From Peptoniphilus_A olsenii (GTDB lineage Bacteria > Bacillota > Clostridia > Tissierellales > Peptoniphilaceae): 45,323 bases of DNA. Location of the stretch: assembly GCF_040545475.1 (NCBI RefSeq), contig NZ_JBEPMA010000014.1:1-45323 (forward strand), written 5' to 3'. Shown piece by piece: positions 34,445-45,229 of the stretch. The position numbers and the translations under genes are program-made. Each line of letters opens with the position of its first letter. Position 1 is the stretch's first letter. The notes under the pieces were generated by a model, which made no database searches, had not been told where the DNA came from, and saw only the letters and a program-made list of their open reading frames with translations.

Positions 34445-37400
34445 ATGATACGACAGAAAAGGTTTATCACACTGTTTCTCGCAATTTTGTTATTGATAGG
34501 TACATTTCCTGTTAATATTTTTGCAGCAGTGGAAAAACCTAATTGGGACAATGCAGCATTAGAAGAGATTGATGCTAATTATTGGGCATTGCCCAAAACT
34601 ACAAAACCAGTTTCTATAAGTACACAAGATCCAGTGAAGGTAACTTCTCTTGTATATGATGGAAACTATGTTAATGCTAAAGGTCAAACGGTGATTAGAT
34701 TTGCATGGCAACATAGACAAACTGTTAAATCTAGTTACTGGCAAAAGGTTATTTTTAAATTTGATCCAGACCTTTTTAATAAGATTAATTGGAATGATAC
34801 TAAAATTCACACTAAAAATGGTGATGTTTCATTTGGCTCTAATAATGCTGCAAATGCTAAACAGATTCCATTTTACGGTACTGGCGGCTTAATTGAAGGG
34901 TCATTTGGTGGTAAGGATATCAGAATTCCGATTGATATTGTATTAAATAGTGGCGTAACTGTAAATGATTTGAATAAAGACTATTTAATACAAAATCGTA
35001 TTACTGATATGGCTGAGACTTCGGTGCTATCCAATTCTTTTGGAAATGGTCACACATATCAGTCTTATACAAAAGCTACCATGGTGCCTTTTGCTTCAGG
35101 TTCTTTTTCTAAGAGTTTACCGCAAAGGTATTATGATCAACCTGAAAAACTTGATATTTATGGTACTACAAGTTTTGCAATATATGATGATGTACAAAAA
35201 AAGGTACTTATATATTATGGATATCAAAAAAATGACACTTTAACAGGTAAGATGGATATAGTTGGTTTAAAACAAATAATACCGACTGCTTTTAAGAATA
35301 TTTTGAAAACAGACCAAGATGGAAATGTGGGGCAAATATATCTTGCAGATTATAATTTAAGCAGATGGAATAATAATATCTCTATTAAATTTAAAAATTC
35401 AGATTTTAATAATGACGGTTCTAATGAGAGAATAATTTTTGCACCAAATGGTTTTAATAGAGAAGATAGTTTTAGAACAGTTACTATTCCTAAACTAAAT
35501 GACTATGCAACTTGGGGTGCTACTAAGGACATAGTCCGTGTATACACTGTATTTGAATATAACATAGATGAAGAAAAGCTAGAGAAGTTATATGAAGAGG
35601 AAGATTTTCTTAAAAACTTTATAGCAACAACATCTTATGTAGTAGGTTCTGCCGATCAGTGGAAAGAATATAATTTAACTCTAAATGAAAATGTAAATAT
35701 TCCGGCTGGTGGCAAATTACAAGTTAATTTTGAAACATCACTTAGCAAAAAGAATGCAGATATCATTGTAAAGGTTGGAGATAGATATTTTAGGTACAAT
35801 AATTATCCTTATGCAGCTGATGCTGAAGGACAAATAGGTAATCTTTATTTTGATTCAACTACTAGTACTTCAAATAAATATAGAGAAACTCTACATGATG
35901 GTATGTCAATACCACAGGGTACGGATATTAAAATATACACTCTATCAGCTTATGATAAGAATACTAGTGCCAATATTACTCTAGGTGATAAGACTTTTAC
36001 AGCTAATGCAGGACTAAATTCAGTTAAATTTGAAGATCTTTACGAGTCAAAAGAAAATATTGGTATTCAAATTCCAAGAAATGAGTTTAATCCAAAGGTT
36101 GATGAAATATTTACTGATTCAACTGAAATGACTGGTTACGCAAAGAGAGTAGAAGCTGATGTTTTAATAAGACAATTACTTCCAGCTTCCAAAAAAATTG
36201 ATGTTAGAAGACCTACTGATAGTGTAGCCACACCAATTGATATCAATGGAACTCAATACGATGGATATAAATTTACATCTTCTAAATCTGACGGGACTTC
36301 TACTTTCAGTTTTGTTAAGGATGCACCTATAAAATTTAGAACAGTTAAACAAAATATATTTCCTGGAAAATGGGTAATTGAACAAGTTCAATCCAAAATA
36401 GATTTTGACTACAATGGTGGTATTTATAAATCTGGCACAACAAATATTGACCACGTTGAAAAAATTGTTCCTTTTAATAAAGAATATTATTACAATCCAT
36501 CTACTGGAGAATTAAATCCTAATTATACTCCTAATGGTTTCGTGGGAGATAATATAAAATTAGAAGATAATGAAGGTAATAAATTAACTGGAGAGGCACT
36601 TGCTAAGAGACAGTTTATTTTTAAGGAAACTGAAAGCAATTACAAGACTAATATGCCTAAGCTTTTAAATGATTATGATAATAGTATGACTATTATTGGT
36701 TGGACTACTGTCAAATTAAAAAATGGTGAAAAGACACAAGAACAGCAATTTAGAGAGCTAAAGGCTGGCGGAGATGCTAATCATGTTAGAAATATTGATG
36801 ATTGGAAGAAAACAGAGCCTCTAATTTTCGATGAAAAATCTCCTATAAGTGAACATAAAACTGTGTATGCAGTATGGGGTGAAAAAGGTATTTCACTAGT
36901 GCCTAACTGGTCAGAAAATGGCATAGAAAAATCTGGAATAGTAAATGTGCCTATATCTAATGGAAAACCTGGTGATAAAGTTACTTTAACTTCTGTCTAC
37001 GGGCAAGGAGATTTTGTAAGACCAGGATATTCACTTGTTGGTTTTTCTGTAAATAAAGACGCTAAAGAACCTGATAAAAATGAGACTTTATTAAATGGTA
37101 AAGTTATAGATAGATTTTTGCGTGATGGCGACACATACACTTTACCTGAAAATTATACTGACGGAATGAAACTCTATGCTGTATGGAAACCATATTTCAC
37201 GGTAAAAGCTTCAAAAGAATGGAGCCCTGAGTATTCACTTGATAACAATAAAAATAATTTACAATTAGCTCTTTTAGGTAGACCTGCAGTGGGTGCTTTT
37301 GGTGGAGAAGTAGTAGATGTAGATGGTCAAGCCATATATTATCCTATGCCTGGCACAGAAAAAGATTATACTGGGTCTGGAGAAGTGATATGGGAAAACA

Positions 37401-40400
37401 TGCCATCTTATGACGGAAAAGGTAAGAGAATGTCATATCTAGTAGTCGAACTAGTTGACGACACGATGAAACAAGCCTTTAAAAATGGTTCAACAGATAT
37501 GACAGACTATGGAATAATAATCTCACCTATGTCGGGTACACCTGGTACTGATACTTTCAAACCTCCAAGAAAAATTCAACCTGTCGGATTTGAAGGAGAA
37601 GGAGGAGTAGACGCTTTTACAGGTGCTACTGTTAGATCACATTTTACTGATACAAATTATAATAATGCAGTAAATCCACATGACACTTCTGATTTTGGGT
37701 ATTTTGACACATATGGATATAAAACAGTGTTGACAAATACAAAAGCTGAAGTCGTTATGCCGATTATTGACCAAGTAAAGGTAAAAAAGACAGAGCCGCG
37801 AAATGATATTACTATTAATATTAAGGACGACATTACAGATATAGATGAAAGTTATACAGTAAAAGGGAAAATAGATTTTGCAGCAGATAGTAAAAGTGAC
37901 ATAGAATACACCGCAACTTATAAAAATGGAGAATGGACAATTGTTTTTAACCCTTATGGTGAAGCTATTTCCCTTGATAAAGAAAATTCGAATTCAGAAA
38001 AATTAGTTTTAAAAACAAAAGATCCACTTGAAGTTGATGATAAAATAACAGCTTCTTCACAAAAAGGTGCTGCAACATCTCCAGTTACTCAAATGATAGT
38101 TCAGTTAGATGAACCATCTAGACTTCCTACTGATATCAAACAGGTAAAAAATATCAGCGAAGGCGATAAGTATTATTCAGTAATTGAAGCTAAAGAATTT
38201 GAGCTTGAATTAAATGGCATTCCAACAAAAGTAATGCCTTCAAATACTGAATATACATTAGTTGATGAAGCAGGCGAAGAAGTTTTAATTGAAGGAGCAC
38301 CTATAACTGTAAAAGCAGATGAAACTGGCAAAATTACTTTTAAAATTCCTCATAATGAAACTAATGACGGTAAAATATATAAAATTAAAGTAAAAGAACC
38401 AGATAGAGATCCTAATACTACAACAGATTCTGTAACACTAGTTACAAAAGCTCCAAAAATTAGTGCTTTAAATAAAATAGAGGGCTTTGTAGGAGAGCCA
38501 ATAAAGCCACTAAAAATTACTACAGATAAGGATGCAAATTTAATATTTGATCCGTCTATTTTACACAGTGGTCTATCTCTAGATAAGACAATTGGAGATT
38601 ATAATAGACAGTGGACAATTAATGGTACACCTACAATAAGTGGACAAAGTTCTTTTGTTTTTAGGTCAGGAGATGAATTTGGAAATAAATCTTTCCTTTA
38701 TTCTGTAAATATCAATATTTTAGATAGAATAAAAGTTGTAGAAGATACATCGAGTGCAGTTCCTGCTGGCATGCTGAGAGTGACTTTTAAACTCGCTGAT
38801 GATGCTAAAGGAAAGCTTGAAATTAATGGAAATCCTGTTGAAAATAACAGTATAACTTATGATGTAAAACAAGGACTTGCTTTGTCAGATGCAAAATCTT
38901 TAGGCCTTGATATACCTGAAATTGTTGCAGATGATGGATATACTGGTACTACTTGGACTCCAGCTATTCCCGATATATTTAATGAAAGCGGAGAATATAT
39001 AGCTAGTATAAAACAAAATATTATTGAAACTGATGGAATAGGCGAAATACCAGAAGGTTATACAAGAGTTAAGTTTGTCACTGGTAATGGAGTTGAATTT
39101 ACAAACGCTAAAATTTATGATGTTTTAAATGGAATGACTCTACCAGCTTATTATTATCCAAACTACAATGTAGTTGGTAATTTTGAAGAACCAGTGAGAT
39201 GGACTTATACTGATGGAATGGACACCCTTCTTGCTGAGCCTGGAACATTAATCGTAGGAAAAGCTGGAGATAAAGCTCCAAAAGAGATAGAGATTAAAGC
39301 CGATGCTAAGTCTACAGGAAATATTAAGATAACAGTTGAGTCAGAGAATTTAATTGACAAAGAAAACAATGTATTAACTGTAAAAGAAGATAGTATATGG
39401 CATGATATTAAATCTGAGGCAGAAAATCTTCTAAATGTAAATTCTGAAGAGTCTATTCTTTGGACATTAAATGGGGAACCTATAACTGATGCAACTCGTT
39501 TTAGTGATGATTCGACTATTAAAGTGACTGTCGTTAAAAATATTGTCACTGGTACGAATAAATTAGATGCACCAAGAGAAGGATACACTAGACTTGAATT
39601 TAATGCAGATAGCGAAAATTCAGATGCAGTAATTAGCTATGGGGAAATCAAGGATATAGAATATTTTTATATTGATGCTCTAAATGGCACTGAAGTTTCT
39701 GTTCTAGGACTTGAAAATATCACAGCGACAAAAGAGGGAAATGCATTTAAAGAGTGGAGTCCTACACTTCCAACTTATGGAAATGTAGAACAGCTTCCTG
39801 ATAAAGAGTTTACTGCTATATATGAAGCTCTAGATTCGGTAATAGCATTTGTACCAAGCGATATAAATAATCCGGCTAATGCTAATGATGAAAACATCCC
39901 AACCACTGACTCTAATGGCAATACTATAGATAGAAATAATTATGTAGTAGTTGCATTCAAATTAAATCCAGAAAATTCGGGGACTTTGAGTTTAGGTGAG
40001 CTTTCTAATGAATCTGTAATTTCAGCATTAGTATCTAAAAATACAGATTGGGCAAATGTTGAAATGCCAAAAACAATTGCCAATGCAAGTTACGATTTTT
40101 GGTATTGGGAAGATTTAACTGGAAGTGTTAATGATGGCGATGTCAGAATAGCAAACTTTATAACAAGTGGACAAGAAATTAGTGCAGATAGTGCTGATTT
40201 ACCAGAAAACTACCACAAAGTTACAATAACTAAAGGTACTGGTGTAGAAGATGATGCACTCTTTGGAAAATCTTATGCAGTTAAAGAGTTAGCTACTCTT
40301 CCACAAGATAAATTCCCAGTATTAACTGCAAGTGAGGGATATAAGAATCCTACTTGGAATGTTGAAGAACCTTGGAATGTTAAAATGCAAGATAAAGATA

Positions 40401-43400
40401 TTGAGTTTACTGCGTCAGCTGTATCGACAGATTTTGATAATGAAAATGTCGATAAAATCGAAATCAAAACTCAGCCAGAGCTAAACTATAAAGACGGAGA
40501 AAATCTTGATTTAACATCTTTAGTAGTAACACTGACAGATAAGAATGGAAACAAAGTAGATGTTCCATTTGAAAAGTTTGCAGAGTATGGTTTAACAACA
40601 AACCCAGAAAATGATACTACACTAACTGCAGATAATAATGGTAAACCAGTAGAAGTAAGTATCAATGAAAATGTAAAGGCGAACACTGATAATTTAACAG
40701 TTGTACCTTTCTCAAATGAAAGTGTAATAGCTTTTGAGCCAAGTGACAAAGTTAATCCAACTGATAAAACAGATGAAAATATTCCAAAAATAGATAAAGA
40801 TGGAAATGAGATTAAACTTTCTGACTATACTATTGTGGGATATGTGGCCAAAGAAAATGGTACTTTGACATTGGGCGATTTAACTAATAAAGAAGCCATT
40901 TCGCTCCTAGTTAAAAATGCTACTCCTTGGGCAGATGTTCAGGCACCTACACCTGTGGGAAATGAAGGTTACAGATTTGGTTCTTGGAATCCTAATCTTG
41001 AAACAGAAGGCAATGTAAGTGAAAAAACTTTTGAAGCAAGTTTCTATAAAGCTGATTCTATCATTCCAAAGAATGTAGATAATGCTACTAATCCGGATAC
41101 ATCAAGATATTCACTAGTAAAATTTGTAACTTCTGATGAAAACAAAGGAAGTGTGATAGCTAAAGAAGATTCAGGTTCTACAGAATTCTGGGTTGATGTA
41201 AGGGAAGGAAATGTAATTTTTGCAGATTTAAGTGAAAAGGTGAATGTGACTGCAAAAGAAAATTATATTTTCAAAGATTGGACAAAAGATGACTTAACTA
41301 TAGTTAAGGAAGCAACTAGAATTAATGAAGAATTTGTAAAAGTAAATAGTGAAATTACAATTAAGGCAAACTTCAGTGATAACTTTGAGAGCATCATTCC
41401 TGGAACTGGAAATACTAAACCAGAAGGATATGTTACAGTAATATTTACTTCAGGAGACAATGCTAGTCTTGATGGAGAAAAAACTTATTATATTAAACCT
41501 GATGGTTCAGTTAGACTTGGAGATATTATAGAAAAAGCTCCGATTATAAATCCTAATGAAGGCTTTAAAGTATCAGAGCCAAACTGGAAAAAAGAAGGAG
41601 AAATTAAGAGCCTAGATATTTTAGAAAAGATAACTTCAGATATAACTTTAGTGGCAAATGTAGCAAAAACTGATGCTGAAAGTTATACTCCGGTTATTAA
41701 CAATTTATCCGTAGGTAAAGATGCTACAGTTAGTCCAACTGATTTTATTTCAAACTTAAATAAATCGGTAAAAGTTGGAGAAGATACTTTTGATAAATTA
41801 CCAACTGGAACAAAAGTAGAATTTGTGGGCGATGCTCCAGATACTACAAGTGCAGGAGAAAAAGAAGTTACCTTAAAAATAACTTATCCAGATGGATCTG
41901 AAGATGAAATTAAGGCGAACTTAGAGGTACTAGACCCTCCTAAAAAAGAAGCAGAAATTTATACACCAGTTGACAACAACCAAACTGTAAAAGCTGGTCA
42001 AAAACCTCTAGCTTCAGACTCAGTTAAATTTACAAAGGACGGCGAAGATGTAGCTATACCAGATGGAGCTGTAATTGTTTGGGCAAGTGAACCTGATACT
42101 TCAACTACTGGAGTAAAAGATGGCACGGTTACAATAATCTATAGTGATGGAAGTAGGGAAAATCTAGCTGTAAAAATTACAGTTGAAGAAAAAGACCCAG
42201 ATATCATTCCAGTAGAAAATGCTGATACTCCAATAAAAGATGGTTATGTAAGAGTTGTATTTGAAAAAGATAATAAAATTAAAGAACTAAAAGGCACAAC
42301 TATTTACGATGTTCGCAAAGATTCTGATGTTAGATTGGGAGATTTAACAAAACCAGAAATAACTCCAATGGATGGTTATAAAGTTTCTGAGAGTCCTTGG
42401 AAATTAAATGGCGATAAGTTAGACGAACTAAAGAGAATTAAAGACTTTACAGAAAAAGAAACAGTAACAATAACGGCAACTGCTGATGAGAATCAAGCTC
42501 TCGCTAACGAACCTACTGTAATAAATCAAACTGTAATATCTGGCGAAACTCCAATAGCTGAAAAACATGTAAGTAATATAAATGAATTACCAGCGGGAAC
42601 AAGTGTAAATTATAAAGAAACACCACCAACAGAAGTTGGTACACATGATGTAACTATTGTAATTAATTATCCAGACGGAAGTTCTGAAGAGAAAACTACA
42701 AAGATTACAATTGTAACAGCTGATGCTATAGTTCCAGTCCTTCCAAAAGATCCATCTAATCCTGACTCTGGTGAAACTGAAAATCCAGATGAAACACGCT
42801 ATGTATTAGTAGAGTTAAAAGCTGGAGAAAATGGAACATTAGAAAAAGTTGGAGACAATAAGACACTTAAATTCTATGTTGATAAAACTAAAAATGTTAC
42901 TTTTGGAGATATTTCATCTAAAGTAAATCCAGTTCCTAATGAAGGTTATGATTTTACTAACTGGACTGGTGAAGATGGAACAGAATTAACTGAAAATTCT
43001 AAGATTACAGATAATTTAGTTGCGACTGCTAATTTTACAAATAAAGCAGCTTCCAATGAACCTAAAGTAAATGATGTTAGAGGAAGTGACAAAACTATAG
43101 GCGGAACTGGAGTAGCTGGAGCAAAGATTGAAGTCAGTCTTCCAAGTGGAGAAAAACTTACTACAACAGTTGGCACAGATGGAACATGGAAAGTTGAAGT
43201 TCCAGAAGGGACTAATCTTCAAGCTGGAGATAAAATAGAAGTTACTCAAACAGAAAATGGTAAATTACCAAACAAAACTACAGCAGAAGTTTTAGAAAAA
43301 GATGTATCAAAAACACCTACAATTCTTCCTGCAACTGAAGGAGATACAAAAGTAACTATCACAGTTCCTGAAAAAACAGATGGAACAGTAGAAGTTGTAG

Positions 43401-45157
43401 TTAATAAAGGTAAAGATAACGAAAAAACTTATACCGCTACAAAAGATACAGATGGAAACTATATTGTAAATCTAACAGAAGAACTTAAAGCTGGAGATAC
43501 AATTGATGCAGTATTTACTGAAAAAGATAAAAAATCTACTGAAGCAAGTACTGTCACTGTGCAAGGAAAAGAGGCATCAGATGCAGTTAAATATAATCCA
43601 GTTGCACAAGAGATTACTAAGAAATTTGGTGAATCAGTAACAGAAAATGAAATAATTGGAGCAGTCACAGTTCCAGATTATCCTGAAGATGCAGAACAAA
43701 AACCAGTGGTAACAATTGACAAAGGTCAAATACTACCAGATGGAAATTCGCCAGGAGAATATAATATAAATGTAACAGTAACTTATCCAGATAAAACAGA
43801 GGATAGAATAACTGTTAAAGTAACTATTGTTGAAGATGAAGTTAAGCCTTTAGCAGATACAATAGAACCAAATATTCCAACAAAAACTCCAGTAGGAGAT
43901 ATCAATAATCTTACAGATACTGAAAGGGAAGAAATCGCAGATAAGATTAAAGAAGCCAATAAAGATATTTTCCCTGAAAACACGACAGTTTCTGTAGATA
44001 ATAAAGGTAATGCAACTATTATTTATCCAGATAATAGTGTAGATACTATTGTTGCAACTGATTTAGTAAAACTAACAGAGAGTCCAGAAGATAAAACTTC
44101 AAGAAAGCCTGATATCAATAAACTTGAAATTGGTGATATGATAATTTCTGGTAGAGGTGTGGCAGGTTCACAAATTATAGTAACTCTACCTAGTGGAGAT
44201 ACACTTGAAACAATTGTAAATGATGACGGCACTTGGGCAATTAAATTGCCTTCTCCAGTAGAAGATGGCGAAAAATATGTTGCAGTGCAGATAGAAGAAG
44301 GTAAAGAACCATCAATTCCTGATGAGGAAAGTGTAATAAAGGACAATAAACCTGAGGAACCAAATATTCCGGATATACCTGAAATACCAGAGTTCCCTGA
44401 TAGACCTATGCCACCTATACCTGAAAGGCCAGAAAGAGATTATGATGATTACTTTAAATTCCCTATTTATGTAGAGGAAAAACCAGTAATTGAAGAAAAA
44501 ATAGTTCCACAACGTGAATATCTAATTCATAATGCGTATATGAGTGGATATCCAGATGGCACATTTATGCCAAATGGAAACATGACTCGTGCAGAAGCTG
44601 CAGCAATCCTTACAAGGTTATTAAATCTGCCAGTTGCAGACATAAATGCACCTAACTTCACAGATACGCCAAGTGGCTGGTACAATGCATATATTAATGC
44701 TATTGTGAAAGCAGGTTATATGAGTGGGTATCCAGATGGCAGTTTTAAACCAAATGCTAAGATAACAAGAGCAGAATTTGCACAACTAATTAAAAATATT
44801 GGAAATGAAAACACTACAGTGGCTCCATTTGAAGATATTAAAGGTCATTGGGCAGAAGATGCAATCAATAAAGCTTTTGGCAATGGATATATAACAGGAT
44901 ATCCAGATGGGACATTTAAACCAGATGGCAATATAACAAGGGCAGAAGCTACAGTAATTTGCAATAAGATGTTTGACAGAAAAGTTGATATAATAGGTCA
45001 ACTAACAGATTTATCTAATGTAGGTTCAATAAAATTATTTAAAGATGTAGACTCATCACATTGGGCTTATTTTGAAATAATGGAAGCTACAAATGACCAT
45101 AGATTTTATAGAAGAACTATTGGGCTAGTAGAGGAAAATTGGACAGAAATTAGATAA
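34445..45157 (+). CDS. Giant SLH-anchored modular surface protein (3570 aa)
   Basis: An exported cell-surface protein of about 390 kDa. Residues 1-27 are a signal peptide (LFLAILLLIGTFPVNIFA). Residues ~28-580 form an N-terminal region I do not recognise. ~650-918 carry InlB/Listeria-Bacteroides-type repeats (TVYAVWGEKG, KLYAVWKP). ~919-1105 resemble a Cna-B domain. ~1107-1430 are Ig-like. From ~1430 to ~2870 a ~100-residue module recurs (PEGYTRVKF, KPEGYVTVIF, IKDGYVRVVF), interrupted by a bacterial Ig-like unit (DKIEIKTQPELNYKDGENLD, ~2000) and Rib-like domains (YPDGSEDEIK, YSDGSREN, YPDGSSEEK at ~2411-2501, 2503-2586, 2686-2760; another at 3043-3139). Adhesin-type Ig units with GVAGAKIEVSLPSG and GVAGSQIIVTLPSG are at ~2869 and ~3219. 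A Pro-rich linker (~3300-3345) leads to three SLH domains (SGYPDGTF, SGYPDGSF, TGYPDGTF, ~3360-3520) and a closing half-repeat with SSHWAYFEIMEATNDH. No LPXTG. SLH domains bind pyruvylated wall polymer. Frame is unbroken. Adhesion is inferred. Confidence 0.93.
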   Translation: MIRQKRFITLFLAILLLIGTFPVNIFAAVEKPNWDNAALEEIDANYWALPKTTKPVSISTQDPVKVTSLVYDGNYVNAKGQTVIRFAWQHRQTVKSSYWQKVIFKFDPDLFNKINWNDTKIHTKNGDVSFGSNNAANAKQIPFYGTGGLIEGSFGGKDIRIPIDIVLNSGVTVNDLNKDYLIQNRITDMAETSVLSNSFGNGHTYQSYTKATMVPFASGSFSKSLPQRYYDQPEKLDIYGTTSFAIYDDVQKKVLIYYGYQKNDTLTGKMDIVGLKQIIPTAFKNILKTDQDGNVGQIYLADYNLSRWNNNISIKFKNSDFNNDGSNERIIFAPNGFNREDSFRTVTIPKLNDYATWGATKDIVRVYTVFEYNIDEEKLEKLYEEEDFLKNFIATTSYVVGSADQWKEYNLTLNENVNIPAGGKLQVNFETSLSKKNADIIVKVGDRYFRYNNYPYAADAEGQIGNLYFDSTTSTSNKYRETLHDGMSIPQGTDIKIYTLSAYDKNTSANITLGDKTFTANAGLNSVKFEDLYESKENIGIQIPRNEFNPKVDEIFTDSTEMTGYAKRVEADVLIRQLLPASKKIDVRRPTDSVATPIDINGTQYDGYKFTSSKSDGTSTFSFVKDAPIKFRTVKQNIFPGKWVIEQVQSKIDFDYNGGIYKSGTTNIDHVEKIVPFNKEYYYNPSTGELNPNYTPNGFVGDNIKLEDNEGNKLTGEALAKRQFIFKETESNYKTNMPKLLNDYDNSMTIIGWTTVKLKNGEKTQEQQFRELKAGGDANHVRNIDDWKKTEPLIFDEKSPISEHKTVYAVWGEKGISLVPNWSENGIEKSGIVNVPISNGKPGDKVTLTSVYGQGDFVRPGYSLVGFSVNKDAKEPDKNETLLNGKVIDRFLRDGDTYTLPENYTDGMKLYAVWKPYFTVKASKEWSPEYSLDNNKNNLQLALLGRPAVGAFGGEVVDVDGQAIYYPMPGTEKDYTGSGEVIWENMPSYDGKGKRMSYLVVELVDDTMKQAFKNGSTDMTDYGIIISPMSGTPGTDTFKPPRKIQPVGFEGEGGVDAFTGATVRSHFTDTNYNNAVNPHDTSDFGYFDTYGYKTVLTNTKAEVVMPIIDQVKVKKTEPRNDITINIKDDITDIDESYTVKGKIDFAADSKSDIEYTATYKNGEWTIVFNPYGEAISLDKENSNSEKLVLKTKDPLEVDDKITASSQKGAATSPVTQMIVQLDEPSRLPTDIKQVKNISEGDKYYSVIEAKEFELELNGIPTKVMPSNTEYTLVDEAGEEVLIEGAPITVKADETGKITFKIPHNETNDGKIYKIKVKEPDRDPNTTTDSVTLVTKAPKISALNKIEGFVGEPIKPLKITTDKDANLIFDPSILHSGLSLDKTIGDYNRQWTINGTPTISGQSSFVFRSGDEFGNKSFLYSVNINILDRIKVVEDTSSAVPAGMLRVTFKLADDAKGKLEINGNPVENNSITYDVKQGLALSDAKSLGLDIPEIVADDGYTGTTWTPAIPDIFNESGEYIASIKQNIIETDGIGEIPEGYTRVKFVTGNGVEFTNAKIYDVLNGMTLPAYYYPNYNVVGNFEEPVRWTYTDGMDTLLAEPGTLIVGKAGDKAPKEIEIKADAKSTGNIKITVESENLIDKENNVLTVKEDSIWHDIKSEAENLLNVNSEESILWTLNGEPITDATRFSDDSTIKVTVVKNIVTGTNKLDAPREGYTRLEFNADSENSDAVISYGEIKDIEYFYIDALNGTEVSVLGLENITATKEGNAFKEWSPTLPTYGNVEQLPDKEFTAIYEALDSVIAFVPSDINNPANANDENIPTTDSNGNTIDRNNYVVVAFKLNPENSGTLSLGELSNESVISALVSKNTDWANVEMPKTIANASYDFWYWEDLTGSVNDGDVRIANFITSGQEISADSADLPENYHKVTITKGTGVEDDALFGKSYAVKELATLPQDKFPVLTASEGYKNPTWNVEEPWNVKMQDKDIEFTASAVSTDFDNENVDKIEIKTQPELNYKDGENLDLTSLVVTLTDKNGNKVDVPFEKFAEYGLTTNPENDTTLTADNNGKPVEVSINENVKANTDNLTVVPFSNESVIAFEPSDKVNPTDKTDENIPKIDKDGNEIKLSDYTIVGYVAKENGTLTLGDLTNKEAISLLVKNATPWADVQAPTPVGNEGYRFGSWNPNLETEGNVSEKTFEASFYKADSIIPKNVDNATNPDTSRYSLVKFVTSDENKGSVIAKEDSGSTEFWVDVREGNVIFADLSEKVNVTAKENYIFKDWTKDDLTIVKEATRINEEFVKVNSEITIKANFSDNFESIIPGTGNTKPEGYVTVIFTSGDNASLDGEKTYYIKPDGSVRLGDIIEKAPIINPNEGFKVSEPNWKKEGEIKSLDILEKITSDITLVANVAKTDAESYTPVINNLSVGKDATVSPTDFISNLNKSVKVGEDTFDKLPTGTKVEFVGDAPDTTSAGEKEVTLKITYPDGSEDEIKANLEVLDPPKKEAEIYTPVDNNQTVKAGQKPLASDSVKFTKDGEDVAIPDGAVIVWASEPDTSTTGVKDGTVTIIYSDGSRENLAVKITVEEKDPDIIPVENADTPIKDGYVRVVFEKDNKIKELKGTTIYDVRKDSDVRLGDLTKPEITPMDGYKVSESPWKLNGDKLDELKRIKDFTEKETVTITATADENQALANEPTVINQTVISGETPIAEKHVSNINELPAGTSVNYKETPPTEVGTHDVTIVINYPDGSSEEKTTKITIVTADAIVPVLPKDPSNPDSGETENPDETRYVLVELKAGENGTLEKVGDNKTLKFYVDKTKNVTFGDISSKVNPVPNEGYDFTNWTGEDGTELTENSKITDNLVATANFTNKAASNEPKVNDVRGSDKTIGGTGVAGAKIEVSLPSGEKLTTTVGTDGTWKVEVPEGTNLQAGDKIEVTQTENGKLPNKTTAEVLEKDVSKTPTILPATEGDTKVTITVPEKTDGTVEVVVNKGKDNEKTYTATKDTDGNYIVNLTEELKAGDTIDAVFTEKDKKSTEASTVTVQGKEASDAVKYNPVAQEITKKFGESVTENEIIGAVTVPDYPEDAEQKPVVTIDKGQILPDGNSPGEYNINVTVTYPDKTEDRITVKVTIVEDEVKPLADTIEPNIPTKTPVGDINNLTDTEREEIADKIKEANKDIFPENTTVSVDNKGNATIIYPDNSVDTIVATDLVKLTESPEDKTSRKPDINKLEIGDMIISGRGVAGSQIIVTLPSGDTLETIVNDDGTWAIKLPSPVEDGEKYVAVQIEEGKEPSIPDEESVIKDNKPEEPNIPDIPEIPEFPDRPMPPIPERPERDYDDYFKFPIYVEEKPVIEEKIVPQREYLIHNAYMSGYPDGTFMPNGNMTRAEAAAILTRLLNLPVADINAPNFTDTPSGWYNAYINAIVKAGYMSGYPDGSFKPNAKITRAEFAQLIKNIGNENTTVAPFEDIKGHWAEDAINKAFGNGYITGYPDGTFKPDGNITRAEATVICNKMFDRKVDIIGQLTDLSNVGSIKLFKDVDSSHWAYFEIMEATNDHRFYRRTIGLVEENWTEIR

Positions 45158-45196
45158 AATTAAATAAATATACTAAAATAATAATGGTATATTTTA

Positions 45197-45229
45197 AGAG
45201 AGACGAGTAATGCTTGTCTCTCTTTTTTT
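45197..45229 (+). terminator. Terminator of the giant SLH gene
   Basis: AGAGAGAC (45197-45204) pairs with GTCTCTCT (45216-45223), then T6 (45224-45229). The last T is immediately followed by the putative intron. Confidence 0.9.
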
